Under the pieces are notes generated by a model. The model saw only the letters and a program-made list of their open reading frames with translations, ran no database searches and was not told where the DNA came from. Shown here in pieces: positions 36,756 through 46,449 of a stretch of 64,000 nucleotides of DNA. The stretch's first letter is position 1. Every line of letters begins with the position of its first letter. Both the position numbers and the translations under genes were made by a program. The stretch lies in NCBI RefSeq assembly GCF_013155395.1, contig NZ_JABJWC010000009.1:39949-103948 (forward strand). The letters are read 5' to 3'. Source of the DNA: Komagataeibacter melomenusus (GTDB taxonomy: Bacteria > Pseudomonadota > Alphaproteobacteria > Acetobacterales > Acetobacteraceae).

Positions 36756-38153
36756 ATGGAACACACGCAGCTTCCTGCCCCCTGTTGCGGCTCCATGCCG
36801 GATCGCGCCATGACTACGGACACCAAGATGAACGACACGACCATCCACCCGTTCTCCGCCGGGCCGCACCCGGGCACGCCTGCGGACTGGAGCGATGAAC
36901 GCGCGCGCACCGCCCTGCGCCGCATCCTTGATGCCGCCATCCACAGTGCCATGCCCGACCGGGTGCTGGCCCGCTACCTGCCCGGCAGGCCGAAGGGCCG
37001 GTGCGTGGTGGTGGGCGCGGGCAAGGCGGCGGCCTCGATGGCGGCAGCGCTTGAGCGCGCCTGGCCGGATGTGGAGATGAACGGCTGCGTGGTCACGCGT
37101 GACGGGCATGCCACCCCCACGCAGCGCATCCGCGTGCTGGAGGCCGCCCACCCCGTGCCCGATGCCCGCAGCGTGGCGGCAGGCCGCGCCATGATGGCGG
37201 CAGTGTCCGGGCTGGGGCCTGATGATCTGATCATCGCCCTGATTTCCGGTGGCGGGTCGGCGCTGCTGGAACTGCCCAGACCCGGCGTGACGCTCGATGA
37301 CCTGCGCGGCATCAACCGCGCCCTGCTGCATAGCGGGGCCAGCATACGCGACATGAACGTGGTGCGCCGCCACCTCTCGGCCATCAAGGGCGGCGGGCTG
37401 GCCATGGCGGCCCGGCCCGCCCCGGTCGTGACGCTGGCCATAAGCGACGTGCCGGGTGATGACCTGCTGACCATTGCCAGCGGCCCCACGGTGGAAGACC
37501 CCACCACCCCCGCCGATGCCCGCGCCATCCTTGCCCATTACGGCATTGCCCTGCCCGAGGCCGCCCGGATGGTGCTGGAACAGGATGCGGCCCCCACGGT
37601 ACTGTCGCCCGCCAACCGGGCCACGCTGATCGCAACACCGCTGATGGCGCTCGAAGCCGCGAGCTGCACGGCCCGCGCCTGCGGCCTCACCCCGCTGATT
37701 TTGGGCGATGCGCTGGAGGGCGAAAGCCGCGAGGCTGGCACGCTCATGGCCGGAATCGCCCTGTCGGCCCGCCTGCACGACCTGCCCGTGGCGGGGCCTG
37801 CCGTGCTGCTTTCAGGCGGCGAGACGACGGTCAGCATCAACCCCGCAGGCCCTGCGCCGGGGCGGGGCGGGCGTAATACCGAGTTCCTGCTTTCCATGGC
37901 CTGCACCCTGCAGGGGGCGGCCGGCATCTGGGCCATTGCGGCAGATAGCGATGGCATTGATGGCACCGAGGATGCGGCAGGCGCCATCATCACCCCCGAT
38001 ACGCTGGCCCGCGCCAGGGCCGCGGGCTGCGACCCGCGCGCCACCCTGCGCGCGCATGACAGCTACACGCTGTTCAGGCAGACGGGCGACCTGGTCATGA
38101 CCGGCCCGACCCTGACCAACGTAAACGACATCCGCGCGGTGCTTGTGCTGTAA
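36756..38153 (+). CDS. Glycerate 2-kinase (GckA/MOFRL family)
   Basis: The 465-residue enzyme phosphorylates D-glycerate to 2-phosphoglycerate, feeding C2/C3 acids into lower glycolysis. The N-terminal domain shows VVGAGKAAASMAAALE and EAAHPVPDARSVAAG; then LISGGGSALLELPRPGVTLDDL (in part), SDVPGDDLLTIASGPTV, and the C-terminal MOFRL domain with LLSGGETTV, GRGGRNTEFLLSMA and ADSDGIDGTEDAAGA. Databases often misname this family hydroxypyruvate reductase TtuD. The ATG at 36756 follows AGGA; internal ATGs at 36810 and 36828 are alternatives. It could use glycerate formed from glyoxylate, but no such genes are adjacent. Confidence 0.88.
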   Translation: MEHTQLPAPCCGSMPDRAMTTDTKMNDTTIHPFSAGPHPGTPADWSDERARTALRRILDAAIHSAMPDRVLARYLPGRPKGRCVVVGAGKAAASMAAALERAWPDVEMNGCVVTRDGHATPTQRIRVLEAAHPVPDARSVAAGRAMMAAVSGLGPDDLIIALISGGGSALLELPRPGVTLDDLRGINRALLHSGASIRDMNVVRRHLSAIKGGGLAMAARPAPVVTLAISDVPGDDLLTIASGPTVEDPTTPADARAILAHYGIALPEAARMVLEQDAAPTVLSPANRATLIATPLMALEAASCTARACGLTPLILGDALEGESREAGTLMAGIALSARLHDLPVAGPAVLLSGGETTVSINPAGPAPGRGGRNTEFLLSMACTLQGAAGIWAIAADSDGIDGTEDAAGAIITPDTLARARAAGCDPRATLRAHDSYTLFRQTGDLVMTGPTLTNVNDIRAVLVL

Positions 38154-38164
38154 GCGCGCTGCCC

Positions 38165-38542
38165 CTACTTGCCCTGCCTGCCGTAGCTGACCTGCGTGTC
38201 GGGCACGACGAAATGCTTGCCATCATCACTGTCAGAGGGGCTGTCATCACCCGCCTGGTTGGGGTCGTAGCCTGAGGAAATCATCTGCATCGCCGCCGCA
38301 TCAGGGGGGGGATGATAGTCTTCGGTGCCCGCTTCATCACCGGGGCTGGGTGGCCTGGGCAGGTGGCGCGAGAGCGGGCGCAGGGCGTCGCCTGCATGCG
38401 TGCCGTGGCGCCCCTCCCACGCGCTGCGCCCGAGCGGGCGGGGGGCTTCATCCACATCGGCCGGATCATTATTGTCGTCATGCCCGCCGCTACAGGCGGC
38501 AAGGCAGGCCAGCAATCCGATCATTGCAAGACGTGGTCTCAT
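38165..38542 (-). CDS. Small acidic lipoprotein, unknown
   Basis: From the ATG at 38542, a 125-residue product begins MRPRLAMIGLLACLAACSGG, a lipoprotein signal with lipobox LAAC (Cys at about 17). The rest is rich in Asp, Pro, Gly and Ser (SGGHDDNNDPADVDEAP, GDDSPSDSDDGKHF) and looks disordered. I do not recognise a family. It is convergent with the glycerate kinase gene (11-bp gap) and lies downstream of recA on the same strand. Confidence 0.6.
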   Translation of the reverse strand: MRPRLAMIGLLACLAACSGGHDDNNDPADVDEAPRPLGRSAWEGRHGTHAGDALRPLSRHLPRPPSPGDEAGTEDYHPPPDAAAMQMISSGYDPNQAGDDSPSDSDDGKHFVVPDTQVSYGRQGK

Positions 38543-38619
38543 TCCGGCTGCCCCTGCCCCCCGTTTTTCAGGCCCTGACCCCGGCATGGTACGGGCCATG
38601 CCAGAGCGCAGGGACGATA

Positions 38620-38640
38620 GCCTGTTACAATGGAACAGGC
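38620..38640. repeat. Inverted repeat between recA and the lipoprotein gene
   Basis: GCCTGTT (38620-38626) and AACAGGC (38634-38640) flank seven bases. It lies 9 bp after the recA stop codon and 78 bp before the lipoprotein start. It contains CTGT-N9-ACAG, close to the E. coli SOS consensus CTGT-N8-ACAG, but alphaproteobacterial LexA sites are usually different. It may simply be a recA 3' hairpin. Confidence 0.45.
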
Positions 38641-38649
38641 CAAGGGCAA

Positions 38650-39693
38650 TCAGTCCGCCCCTTCCTCATCGGGGCCAACAAGCATGGCTTCGGCCACCAC
38701 GCCGGCCTGCTCGCGCACGCGGCGCTCGATATCGGCAGCCATTTCGGGGTGGTCGCGCAGGAACTGCTTGGCGTTCTCGCGCCCCTGCCCGATGCGCTGG
38801 CTGTCGCATGAGAACCAGGCCCCGGATTTTTCAACAATACCCGCCTTGACGCCAAGGTCGATCAGTTCACCCACCTTGCTGATGCCTTCGCCATACATGA
38901 TGTCGAACTCGACCTGGCGGAAAGGCGGCGCCATCTTGTTCTTGACCACCTTGACGCGGGTCTGGTTGCCGGTGACCTCGTCCTTGTCCTTGATCGAGCC
39001 GATGCGGCGGATGTCCATGCGCACGGAGGCGTAGAACTTCAGCGCGTTGCCGCCCGTCGTCGTCTCGGGGCTGCCGAACATCACGCCAATCTTGAGCCGG
39101 ATCTGGTTGAGGAAGATCAGCATGGTGTTCGAGCGCGAGACCGAGCCGGTCAGCTTGCGCAAGGCCTGGCTCATGAGGCGGGCATGCAGGCCGACATGGC
39201 TGTCGCCCATGTCGCCCTCAAGCTCGGCGCGCGGCACGAGGGCCGCCACGCTATCGACCACCAGCACGTCAATCGCGCCCGAGCGCACCAGCGTGTCGGC
39301 AATCTCGAGCGCCTGCTCGCCTGCATCGGGCTGGCTGATCAGCAGGTTGTCCACGTCCACGCCCAGCTTGCGGGCATAGCCGGGGTCAAGCGCGTGCTCG
39401 GCATCGATGAAGGCGCAGGTGCCCCCCTTGCGCTGGGCCTCGGCAATGGCATGCAGCGCCATGGTGGTCTTGCCCGAGCTTTCGGGGCCATAAATCTCGA
39501 CAATGCGGCCACGCGGCAGGCCGCCAATGCCCAGCGCGATATCGAGGCCGAGCGAGCCGGTCGAGATCACGTCCACCTGCTCGGACGGGCGCTCGCCCAT
39601 GCGCATGATCGAACCCTTGCCGAACGCGCGCTCGATCTGGCTCAATGCCCCTTCCAGGGCCTTGCTTTTATCTATACCCGGAGCCTGTGCCAT
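38650..39693 (-). CDS. recA: Recombinase RecA
   Basis: This 347-residue recombinase promotes strand exchange and activates LexA cleavage in the SOS response. Walker A GPESSGKT is at 69-76, and [38 protein letters not shown] (loop L2 region) and the C-terminal domain are all intact. The acidic tail (GPDEEGAD) is present. It is a single-gene unit with a possible LexA site about 100 bp upstream. Confidence 0.98.
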   Translation of the reverse strand: MAQAPGIDKSKALEGALSQIERAFGKGSIMRMGERPSEQVDVISTGSLGLDIALGIGGLPRGRIVEIYGPESSGKTTMALHAIAEAQRKGGTCAFIDAEHALDPGYARKLGVDVDNLLISQPDAGEQALEIADTLVRSGAIDVLVVDSVAALVPRAELEGDMGDSHVGLHARLMSQALRKLTGSVSRSNTMLIFLNQIRLKIGVMFGSPETTTGGNALKFYASVRMDIRRIGSIKDKDEVTGNQTRVKVVKNKMAPPFRQVEFDIMYGEGISKVGELIDLGVKAGIVEKSGAWFSCDSQRIGQGRENAKQFLRDHPEMAADIERRVREQAGVVAEAMLVGPDEEGAD

Positions 39694-39792
39694 TGCCTGC
39701 CTACCTGCTTCTTGTGGAATGAAACCTTATAACGGGCACCCTGCCCGACCGCGCCAGCCCGCAACAGGGGCGCGACCTGTCCTGCAATATGG

Positions 39793-39807
39793 AACAAAAC
39801 AGGATCA
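39793..39807. promoter_or_regulatory. Candidate LexA (SOS) box upstream of recA
   Basis: GAAC-AAAACAG-GATC differs by one base from the alphaproteobacterial SOS motif GAAC-N7-GAAC. It is 100 bp upstream of the recA start. Regulation by LexA is expected for recA, but this site assignment is by similarity only. Confidence 0.4.
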
Positions 39808-39868
39808 TTTACAATGGCCCTGTTCCTTTTCCGCCCGAGCTTGAAGGCCGCCGGTCGATGACCGCGCT

Positions 39869-41332
39869 CTAGCGCGGCCCCATGGCCAGCCCCGCGCCGC
39901 GCGGATCGGTCACGGCGGTGCAGGTCGCGCCATCACCGGGCAGCCCGCGCGGGCAGGATATGGCGTTGACACGGCCCTGCGCGGTTACAGGATGGGCATC
40001 GGGCGTCTGGCCCGCAAGGAGCTGCCGCATGGCGATGCCGGTTGCCGCTGCCGCGTCGTTCTGCCCCGACCCCGCCACCACCGCGCGGAAGGCACGGCCC
40101 TGGCTGGCAATGGCGGCAGCATAAAGCGGCTGCGGCAGGCGCGCGGGCGAGGCGCCAAGCACGATGCCGGTATTGCCCGCCATGCGCCCGGTGCCGAACA
40201 GGTTGTCCATGCTCAGGCTGCACGCCACCGCCATGCCGCCGTGGTCAACCACGGCAAACGAGGTGGAAGCCGGCAGCGACGGCAGCCCGCCACCGCCAGC
40301 CCCGCCTGCATTGACAAAAGCCTGCGCGCGGGCGGTCAGGTCATCGCCCGTGCCGCTGGCGTGGCTGCCATTCTGCGCCCGCCAGCCCGCAACGCTGGCC
40401 TGCGCACGTGTTGCCGCGTCAGATGAGGACGCGGCGCGGAACGCCACGGCAGCACCCAGCCCGCCATCGGCAGGCGGCGGCAGGAAGCTGACCTGCGTCT
40501 CGCCACTGCTGAGCGAGAGCGGCAGCCGCTCGGACGGGATGGCCCCGCGCATGTCGGCCATGGCCAGGCCGCCACCGGCCTTCTGGCTGCCCGCAACAAA
40601 AGACTGGCCCAGCGCGCCGTTATACAGATCGCCCACGCCCATGCTGCGGATCTGGTCCAGCGCGCCGGAAAGATGGGTCTGCACCAGCGCATCGCCTTCG
40701 GCCAGCGCCTTGCCATCCGAGCGGGCGAAGACCGCGCGCACGCCCGCATCAGCCAGCAAAGGCACCTGGACTGCGGCCAGATCGGTGGCAAGCTGGCGGC
40801 TGACATTGATGCCATTGGCCGCCAGCGCGATCGCGCCCGGCACCATCTCGGAAAACGCGGCCGAGCCATATTGCAGGTGCATGAGGTAAAGCCCGCGCGC
40901 CAGCATGGGCACCGCTGCCGGGCGGTCGGCATGCGGCATGCCCACCCCGTCAACTGTTCCCGCCACGGGCAGGAACATGAAGGCGCGGCCCCCGTTCTGG
41001 TCACCCGGGCGGTAGGCCAGGCAGGCGCCCCCCGCGCCAAGCGAGGCCCGCGAAGGCAGGGTCACGGCCAGAGCCAGCCCCATGGCCGTGGCCGCATCCG
41101 CCGCATTGCCGCCGCGTTGGAGGATGTCGCGCCCGACCAGCGTGGCCTGCGGCTCATCGGAGGAGACGGTGCCGATCAACTGCCCCGGCGAGGGGCCGAA
41201 CATGCTCGAGACGATCTTGACGGGCGAATAGTTCTTGAACGCGCAGCCCGTAACTGAAATGGCAAGAACAGCCGAAAGCGCCGTACGCATGTACCGACGG
41301 GCGACAGGGGTGATCGACGAATGCTCAGGCAC
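39869..41332 (-). CDS. Gamma-glutamyltransferase-like lipoprotein, degenerate active site
   Basis: From a GTG at 41332 (GGAG nine bases upstream), a 487-residue precursor carries a lipoprotein signal RRYMRTALSAVLAISVTGC with Cys30. The GGT fold is recognisable from the start of the large subunit (SSDEPQATLVGRDILQRGGNAADAATAMGLALAV, in part) to the small-subunit start. At the autocleavage site the family has TTHFSVVD; here it reads STSFAVVD (356-363), so the nucleophile Thr appears replaced by Ser. FGTGRMAGNTGIVLG is retained, but the usual PLSSMSPT and the GSPGG oxyanion block are not recognisable (AGSGQNDAA instead). It may be a weak enzyme or a non-catalytic relative. ATG at 41290 is an alternative start. 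Confidence 0.75.
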   Translation of the reverse strand: MPEHSSITPVARRYMRTALSAVLAISVTGCAFKNYSPVKIVSSMFGPSPGQLIGTVSSDEPQATLVGRDILQRGGNAADAATAMGLALAVTLPSRASLGAGGACLAYRPGDQNGGRAFMFLPVAGTVDGVGMPHADRPAAVPMLARGLYLMHLQYGSAAFSEMVPGAIALAANGINVSRQLATDLAAVQVPLLADAGVRAVFARSDGKALAEGDALVQTHLSGALDQIRSMGVGDLYNGALGQSFVAGSQKAGGGLAMADMRGAIPSERLPLSLSSGETQVSFLPPPADGGLGAAVAFRAASSSDAATRAQASVAGWRAQNGSHASGTGDDLTARAQAFVNAGGAGGGGLPSLPASTSFAVVDHGGMAVACSLSMDNLFGTGRMAGNTGIVLGASPARLPQPLYAAAIASQGRAFRAVVAGSGQNDAAAATGIAMRQLLAGQTPDAHPVTAQGRVNAISCPRGLPGDGATCTAVTDPRGAGLAMGPR

Positions 41333-41537
41333 GCAACGCTTCTCCAATGGGCAGGTCGGCTTCATTCCGTTCAACGGCGCGTAACGACCGCGCGATCGTA
41401 GCAGACCCTTCACGACTTAGCGGCCTTCCGGGCCATCGGCAACAGGCATGGCGCCCGCACGGCCCCATGGCCCATTTCTTTCCGCTGCCCGATCCTTTAC
41501 ACACCACCCTATCGCGACATGACAACGGAGCAAACCC

Positions 41538-42326
41538 GTGACCTTTCTTTCGCCACGCCGCAACCGGCCACGCCTGCTGCCCACCCTGCTCGCCACGGGG
41601 GCGATGATGGCTGCCACGGCGGGTGCGGGCCGGGCTGCGGAGGCACAGGCCAGTTTCACCCCCGCCCAGCGGCAGGAAATTGTCGAGATCATGCGCAACG
41701 CGCTGAAAACCGACCCCACCATCCTGTCCGATGCCATTGCCGCCCTGCGCACCAGCGCCAGTGCCGCCCAGCAGAACGCGGCCCGCTCCGCGCTGGAAAG
41801 CCACCGTGGCGACCTGACCACGCCCACCGCAAGCGATGGCGTGCTGGGCAATGCCAAAGGGCAGACCACCGTTGTCGAATTCTATGATCCCCGCTGCCCC
41901 TACTGCCGCAAGGTGCTGCCCGACCTCGACCGCCTGACGCGCGAGAACAAGGACCTGCGCATTATTGAAAAGGTCATTCCCGTGCTCGGCCAGCCCAGCC
42001 TGATCGCCTCGCAGGCGCTGGTCGCAGCCTTCGTGCAGGGCGGGCAGGAAGGTTATTTCCGCATGCAGGGCGTGGTGATGAACGATTCCGTGCAGCCCAC
42101 GGTCGAGCGCATGCGCACGCTGGCCACCCAGGCAGGACTGAACGCCACCCAGCTTGTCAGTGACATGAATGGCGCGAAGGTCACATCCATCCTGCAGGCC
42201 AACATGGAACTCGCGCGCGCGATCGGGCTCGATGGCACGCCCACCTTCGTGTTCAACGCCCGCCAGATCATTCCCGGCGCCGTCAGCTACGATGACCTGA
42301 AGAAGGCCATCGCGCAGAATCATTAA
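41538..42326 (+). CDS. DsbA-family periplasmic thiol-disulfide protein
   Basis: This 262-residue precursor has a signal peptide (basic RRNRPRLLP, hydrophobic core to about 33, AGRAAEA). A helical N-terminal region (about 40-90) precedes a thioredoxin-fold domain with active site Cys120-Pro-Tyr-Cys123 and the cis-Pro block GLDGTPTFVFNARQ. The layout matches the Com1/DsbA-like or ScsC-like group, probably an oxidase or isomerase in the periplasm. The start is a GTG at 41538 with GGAG nine bases before. A dispersed repeat follows the stop codon. Confidence 0.85.
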   Translation: MTFLSPRRNRPRLLPTLLATGAMMAATAGAGRAAEAQASFTPAQRQEIVEIMRNALKTDPTILSDAIAALRTSASAAQQNAARSALESHRGDLTTPTASDGVLGNAKGQTTVVEFYDPRCPYCRKVLPDLDRLTRENKDLRIIEKVIPVLGQPSLIASQALVAAFVQGGQEGYFRMQGVVMNDSVQPTVERMRTLATQAGLNATQLVSDMNGAKVTSILQANMELARAIGLDGTPTFVFNARQIIPGAVSYDDLKKAIAQNH

Positions 42327-42333
42327 GGAAACA

Positions 42334-42411
42334 AAGGTTTCCGGGCGCCGCCTTTTTTCAAAAAGACAGCGCCCTCCCGAAGCTTTTTGAAAAAAGCTTC
42401 ACCAAAAACTG
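42334..42411. repeat. Double-hairpin dispersed repeat, copy 6
   Basis: AAGGTTTCCGGGCGCCGCC, a partly degraded hairpin B (CCGCCTTTTTT/AAAAAGACAGCG), then hairpin A (GAAGCTTTTT/AAAAAGCTTC) and end ACCAAAAACT. It lies between the convergent DsbA-like gene and hemA. Orientation is inverted relative to copy 2. Confidence 0.8.
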
Positions 42412-42433
42412 CTATTCTTTACAGGGCGCAGTT

Positions 42434-43717
42434 TCAGGCCATGGCCACGGCGGAGGCCTCGGCCAGGTCATTGACCCGCAGCAGCTTGCCCAGAGCGGCC
42501 ACCATCTCGTCCATCATCGCATCGGTATGGCGCGGCCCCGGCGTCAGGCGCAGCCGTTCCGTGCCACGCGGCACGGTGGGGTAGTTGATGGGGGTGGTGT
42601 ACATGCCGTAGTCATTGAGCAGCCGGTCGCTCAGTTCGCGGCAGCGCCGCGCATCGCCCACGGGGATGGGCACGATGTGGCTCGGCGTCATGTTGAACGG
42701 AATGCCCGCCGCCCGGAGCTTGGCGCGGAAGGTGTCGACACGCTCGAAAATGCGCTCGCGCCGCCAGTTATCCTTGCGCACCTGCTTCACGCTGGCCAGC
42801 GCCGCCGCCACGACCGCAGGCGGCAGCGCGGTGGTGAAGATGAAGCCCGAGGCCGTCAGCCGCAGATATTCCACGATATTGCTCGAGGCGGTGATGTAGC
42901 CGCCATGCACGCCAAAGCCCTTGGCCAGCGTGCCCTCGATGATGTCCACCTGGTCGGCCACGCCATCGCGCTGCGACACGCCGCCACCCTGCGCGCCGTA
43001 CAGGCCCACGGCATGCACTTCATCAAGGTAGGTCATGGCGCCGTATTTGCGGGCCAGGGCGCAGGTGCCCGCGATGTCGGCAATATCGCCATCCATCGAA
43101 TACACGCTCTCGAACGCGATCAGCTTGGACGCATCCTTGGGGGCCGCGGCCAGCCTGGCTTCAAGATCGGCCAGGTCGTTATGCTCGAAAATGACCGTGC
43201 TCGACCCGCGCGCGCCCTTGATGCCCGCAATCATGGAGGCATGGTTCAGCCGGTCGGAAAAGCAGATCCAGCCGGGCATGCTTGTAAGGATGGTCTGGAG
43301 CGAGGCCTGGTTCGACACGTAGCCCGAGCCGAACAGCAGCCCCGCTTCCTTGCCATGCAGGTCGGCCAGTTCCGCCTCCAGCGCGGTATGCACCGGGCTC
43401 GTGCCCGCGATGTTGCGCGTGCCGCCCGCGCCTGCCCCGTGCTCATGGATGGCGCGGATCGCGGCCTCGGTTACAACCGGCTCGACCCCCATGCCAAGGT
43501 AATCATTGGAGGACCAGACCACGACCTCCCGGTCTTCTGGGCAGGCGGGCGTGGACGGCGTGGCCTCGGTCTCGGGCTGTTCGTAGAGCGGGTAGCGATC
43601 GGCCAGCCGTGCCAGGGGCGTAAACTGCCGGTATCGCCCCTGGGCGCGAATGTCCTCGAGCGCCGTCTGGCAGAACCGGAAAAACGGATGCCCATCCACA
43701 TGATTACTGGACACTGC
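42434..43717 (-). CDS. hemA: 5-aminolevulinate synthase
   Basis: This PLP enzyme condenses glycine and succinyl-CoA, the first step of heme synthesis in Alphaproteobacteria (C4 pathway). The N-terminal [19 protein letters not shown] (in part), [10 protein letters not shown], the substrate block [27 protein letters not shown] at 231-240 and the PLP lysine Lys265 in [14 protein letters not shown] identify it clearly. A GTG at 43717 with GGAG ten bases upstream gives 427 residues; an ATG six codons further up (43735) is possible but lacks a ribosome site. Confidence 0.95.
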   Translation of the reverse strand, partial: AVSSNHVDGHPFFRFCQTALEDIRAQGRYRQFTPLARLADRYPLYEQPETEATPSTPACPEDREVVVWSSNDYLGMGVEPVVTEAAIRAIHEHGAGAGGTRNIAGTSPVHTALEAELADLHGKEAGLLFGSGYVSNQASLQTILTSMPGWICFSDRLNHASMIAGIKGARGSSTVIFEHNDLADLEARLAAAPKDASKLIAFESVYSMDGDIADIAGTCALARKYGAMTYLDEVHAVGLYGAQGGGVSQRDGVADQVDIIEGTLAKGFGVHGGYITASSNIVEYLRLTASGFIFTTALPPAVVAAALASVKQVRKDNWRRERIFERVDTFRAKLRAAGIPFNMTPSHIVPIPVGDARRCRELSDRLLNDYGMYTTPINYPTVPRGTERLRLTPGPRHTDAMMDEMVAALGKLLRVNDLAEASAVAMA

Positions 43718-43899
43718 TGGTTTTCTCCATGGCATACCCCGATCGTGTTTACGGGGCCTTCATTCATTACGCCCACCGTGCGGGGTGGCCCGAGCCGGGG
43801 GGTGAAACCACCCCTCATCGGCGCCAGGGCTGGCGGTTAACCACCGGCGACAGCGCCTTTATGGCATGACGGGGGCGGAAATTGCAAAACCGCATTGAA

Positions 43900-44364
43900 C
43901 TACTCGACGTAAATGCAGACCTGCGTTGCGCTGCCGGGGGGGACACCGCGGGCATCCATCTCGGTCTGGGCGGTGCCTGCGCCCGCATCGATCACCGCCT
44001 GCAGCACCGGCTGGCCGTACGTATCCACCGCCGCCTTCATGTCCGGCACGCCGCTGGCGGCCCCGGCCGGCACGTTGACCACGATGGTGAACAGCGCGTT
44101 GGGCTTGCGCGAGAGCGCATCGGCCACGGCGGCCCTGACCGCGGGCTGCCACTGCGCAGGCGGCGTGCCCGCCACGATGGTGACAAGCGGCGGCGCCGCG
44201 ATGGTCGGCACCGCGGGCACCGGAGCGGCGGGCAGGCTGGGCGGATCGCCCGCGTGGCGGTTGAAGGTTTTCTGGCTGAGCAGCCGGCATCCGCCCATGG
44301 CTGGCAGGCACAGGGCCGCCACCACAAGGGCACGGCGGGCGAAGCGGGGGGACGGACGGGGCAT
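43900..44364 (-). CDS. Putative lipoprotein, unknown function
   Basis: A 154-residue product starts MPRPSPRFARRALVVAALCLPAMGGC, with a lipobox MGGC (Cys at about 26), followed by a Pro/Ala linker (about 38-60) and a compact domain (about 62-154) containing WQPAVRAAVADALSRKPNALFTIVVNVPAG (in part) and the C-terminal GSATQVCIYVE. I recognise no family by name, though the domain has the look of a conserved periplasmic module. It lies between hemA and the transketolase-like gene on the minus strand. Confidence 0.65.
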   Translation of the reverse strand: MPRPSPRFARRALVVAALCLPAMGGCRLLSQKTFNRHAGDPPSLPAAPVPAVPTIAAPPLVTIVAGTPPAQWQPAVRAAVADALSRKPNALFTIVVNVPAGAASGVPDMKAAVDTYGQPVLQAVIDAGAGTAQTEMDARGVPPGSATQVCIYVE

Positions 44365-44497
44365 GACCCGCTACAGATACAGTATCCACCCCGCCGGGCA
44401 TAGGGGCGCGTGCAGCAATGTTGCCGCGGGGCACCGGGCGCAGTAACAGTACTCCACCGGCTCCGACCGATCATTCCTGCTCCATGGACGACGCCGC

Positions 44498-46417
44498 ATG
44501 CCCGAAGACCAAGCCAGCGTGATCTCCCCGCCCCCGTCTCCCGCCGCCCCTTCCATGCCCGAGCGGCTGGCGACGGCGATCCGCCATGCCATCGGCGTGC
44601 ATGAAACCGACCGGCGGCATGCCCCGCATGCCCGGGTCATGGCCGGGTTTTGCGCGGTGCTGTGGAGTCGCTTCCTGCGCTTCGACCCGGCCAGCCCCGA
44701 CTGGCCGGACCGTGACCGCCTGGTCATCTCCTCGCCGCGCTACCGGGTGCTGCCGCGCATCATGGCCGAACTGTCGGGCCAGGTCGTACGCCCCGACACG
44801 CCTGCCGCGACCGACCGGCAGGCCTGCGGCCCCAACGGGCAGGGGCTGGGGGCGGCGATCGGCATGGCGCTGGCCGAGCAGAAGCTGGCCGCCCGCTTTG
44901 GCCGCTCGGTGGTCAACCACCGCGTGTGGGCGCTGGGGTGCTGGAGCGAGCTTTCCACCGGCGTTGCGCTGGAAAGTGCGGCCCTGGCGGGCCAACTCGG
45001 CCTTGACCGCGTCACCCTGGTGGTGGGCCTGTGGAACAGCGAGCGCGATGAGGTGGACACCATCCTGCCGCGCTACAGCGCATCGGGCTGGTCGGTGCGC
45101 AAGGTCGATGCAGGCAATACCGAACAGATCGCCACGGCCATCGCCTCCGCCCAGCGCACGCACAAGCCGTGCCTGATCGCGTGCATCGCCGCGCCCGAGA
45201 CCGACCCGCCGCAGCCCTTTGTCGATGATCCGGGCCTGTGGGCGGGCGCGGCGCGGCGGGGGGCGAGCGCGCGGCGCTCGTGGCTGCGCCGCCTGTTCAA
45301 GGACCGGCAGAAAGCCGAGTTCGAGCGCATGGCGCGCAACCAGCGCCCCGCCTTCTGGCAGCCTGACTGGCAGCGTTCATGGCGCGAGCACGGCGCGCTG
45401 CTGGCCCGCGCCTCGGCTGCCTTCTCGGCGCGGCGCGGGCTCGAAACCCTGCATGAACTGCTGCCCGAACTGACCTGCCTGCGCTCGCGCCAGGGCATGA
45501 TGCCCGATTTTTCCGCCCTGCGGCGCAGCAGCGGCGAGCCCGACCTTTCATGCGGCACGCAGGTGCATGGCATGGCCGCCCTGCTCAACGGCATTGCGCT
45601 GCATGACGGGCTGCTGGCCTTTGGCGCCACCACCATCATCGCGGTGGACCGCATGCGCCCCGCCCTGCGCTACGCCGCCATGACCGGCCAGCAGGTGATC
45701 TACCTGCTCAGCGATGACGAGCTGCCACGCGGCGAGAACGCGGGCGGCTGGCAGCCCGTCGAGCAGTTGGCCAGCCTGCGCGCCATGCCCAACATGGCGC
45801 TGTTCCGCCCCGCCGACCACCGCGAGACCATGGAATGCATGGAACTGGCCCTGCGGCGCACGACCGGGCCAAGCCTGCTGGTGCTGGAAGCCGCTCCTTC
45901 GACCGCCGCCGCCGTGCCCGAGCGCGAACAGCATGGCCTGACCAACCTGTGCGCGCGCGGCGGCTATGTGCTGGCCGAAGCCGAAGGCCCACGGCAGGTC
46001 ACGCTGGTGGCCACGGGGCACGAGGCCATCGTGGCGCTGGCGGCGCGCGCGCTGCTGCACGCGGCAGGCATCGGGGCGGCGGTTGTATCACTTCCGTGCT
46101 GGGAACTGTTCGCCGCCCAAAAAATGACGTATCGTGCTGCCGTGCTGGGAACAGCGCCCCGGATCGGAATCGAGGCCGCATCGGGTTTTGGATGGGATCG
46201 CTGGCTTGGGCCGGGCGGGCTGTTCGTGGGCATTGACGGGTTCGGGGCCTCCCCCACGCCTGACCGGCCCGACGGCCCGGCCGACATCACGCCGGAGCGG
46301 ATCTGCCGCGACGCCATGCGGCTGCTCCGCCCCCATGCCGGAACCACGATGGAAACCGCGGGAGGAAACGGCGCGCCTCCACCATCCGGGCTGGCATCGC
46401 TCGATGCCAGTGTGTGA
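44498..46417 (+). CDS. Transketolase-like protein with degraded active site (probable pseudoenzyme)
   Basis: The 639-residue frame aligns along its whole length with transketolase (E. coli TktA 663): [22 protein letters not shown] near 53, [19 protein letters not shown] near 114, and [25 protein letters not shown] (in part) near 409. Catalytic blocks are changed: the NGHG loop is SSPRY (78-82), the TPP/Mg2+ GDG motif is replaced by CWSELSTG (148-155), the catalytic Glu of REFGM is Val356 in TQVHGM, and THQP is GWQP (417-420). The first His (41) survives. The uninterrupted frame suggests a maintained non-catalytic role. It directly precedes gap-pgk, where relatives keep an active tkt. Confidence 0.8.
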   Translation: MPEDQASVISPPPSPAAPSMPERLATAIRHAIGVHETDRRHAPHARVMAGFCAVLWSRFLRFDPASPDWPDRDRLVISSPRYRVLPRIMAELSGQVVRPDTPAATDRQACGPNGQGLGAAIGMALAEQKLAARFGRSVVNHRVWALGCWSELSTGVALESAALAGQLGLDRVTLVVGLWNSERDEVDTILPRYSASGWSVRKVDAGNTEQIATAIASAQRTHKPCLIACIAAPETDPPQPFVDDPGLWAGAARRGASARRSWLRRLFKDRQKAEFERMARNQRPAFWQPDWQRSWREHGALLARASAAFSARRGLETLHELLPELTCLRSRQGMMPDFSALRRSSGEPDLSCGTQVHGMAALLNGIALHDGLLAFGATTIIAVDRMRPALRYAAMTGQQVIYLLSDDELPRGENAGGWQPVEQLASLRAMPNMALFRPADHRETMECMELALRRTTGPSLLVLEAAPSTAAAVPEREQHGLTNLCARGGYVLAEAEGPRQVTLVATGHEAIVALAARALLHAAGIGAAVVSLPCWELFAAQKMTYRAAVLGTAPRIGIEAASGFGWDRWLGPGGLFVGIDGFGASPTPDRPDGPADITPERICRDAMRLLRPHAGTTMETAGGNGAPPPSGLASLDASV

Positions 46418-46449
46418 ACATGTCTGACCCTTACGGAGATAATAAGAAC

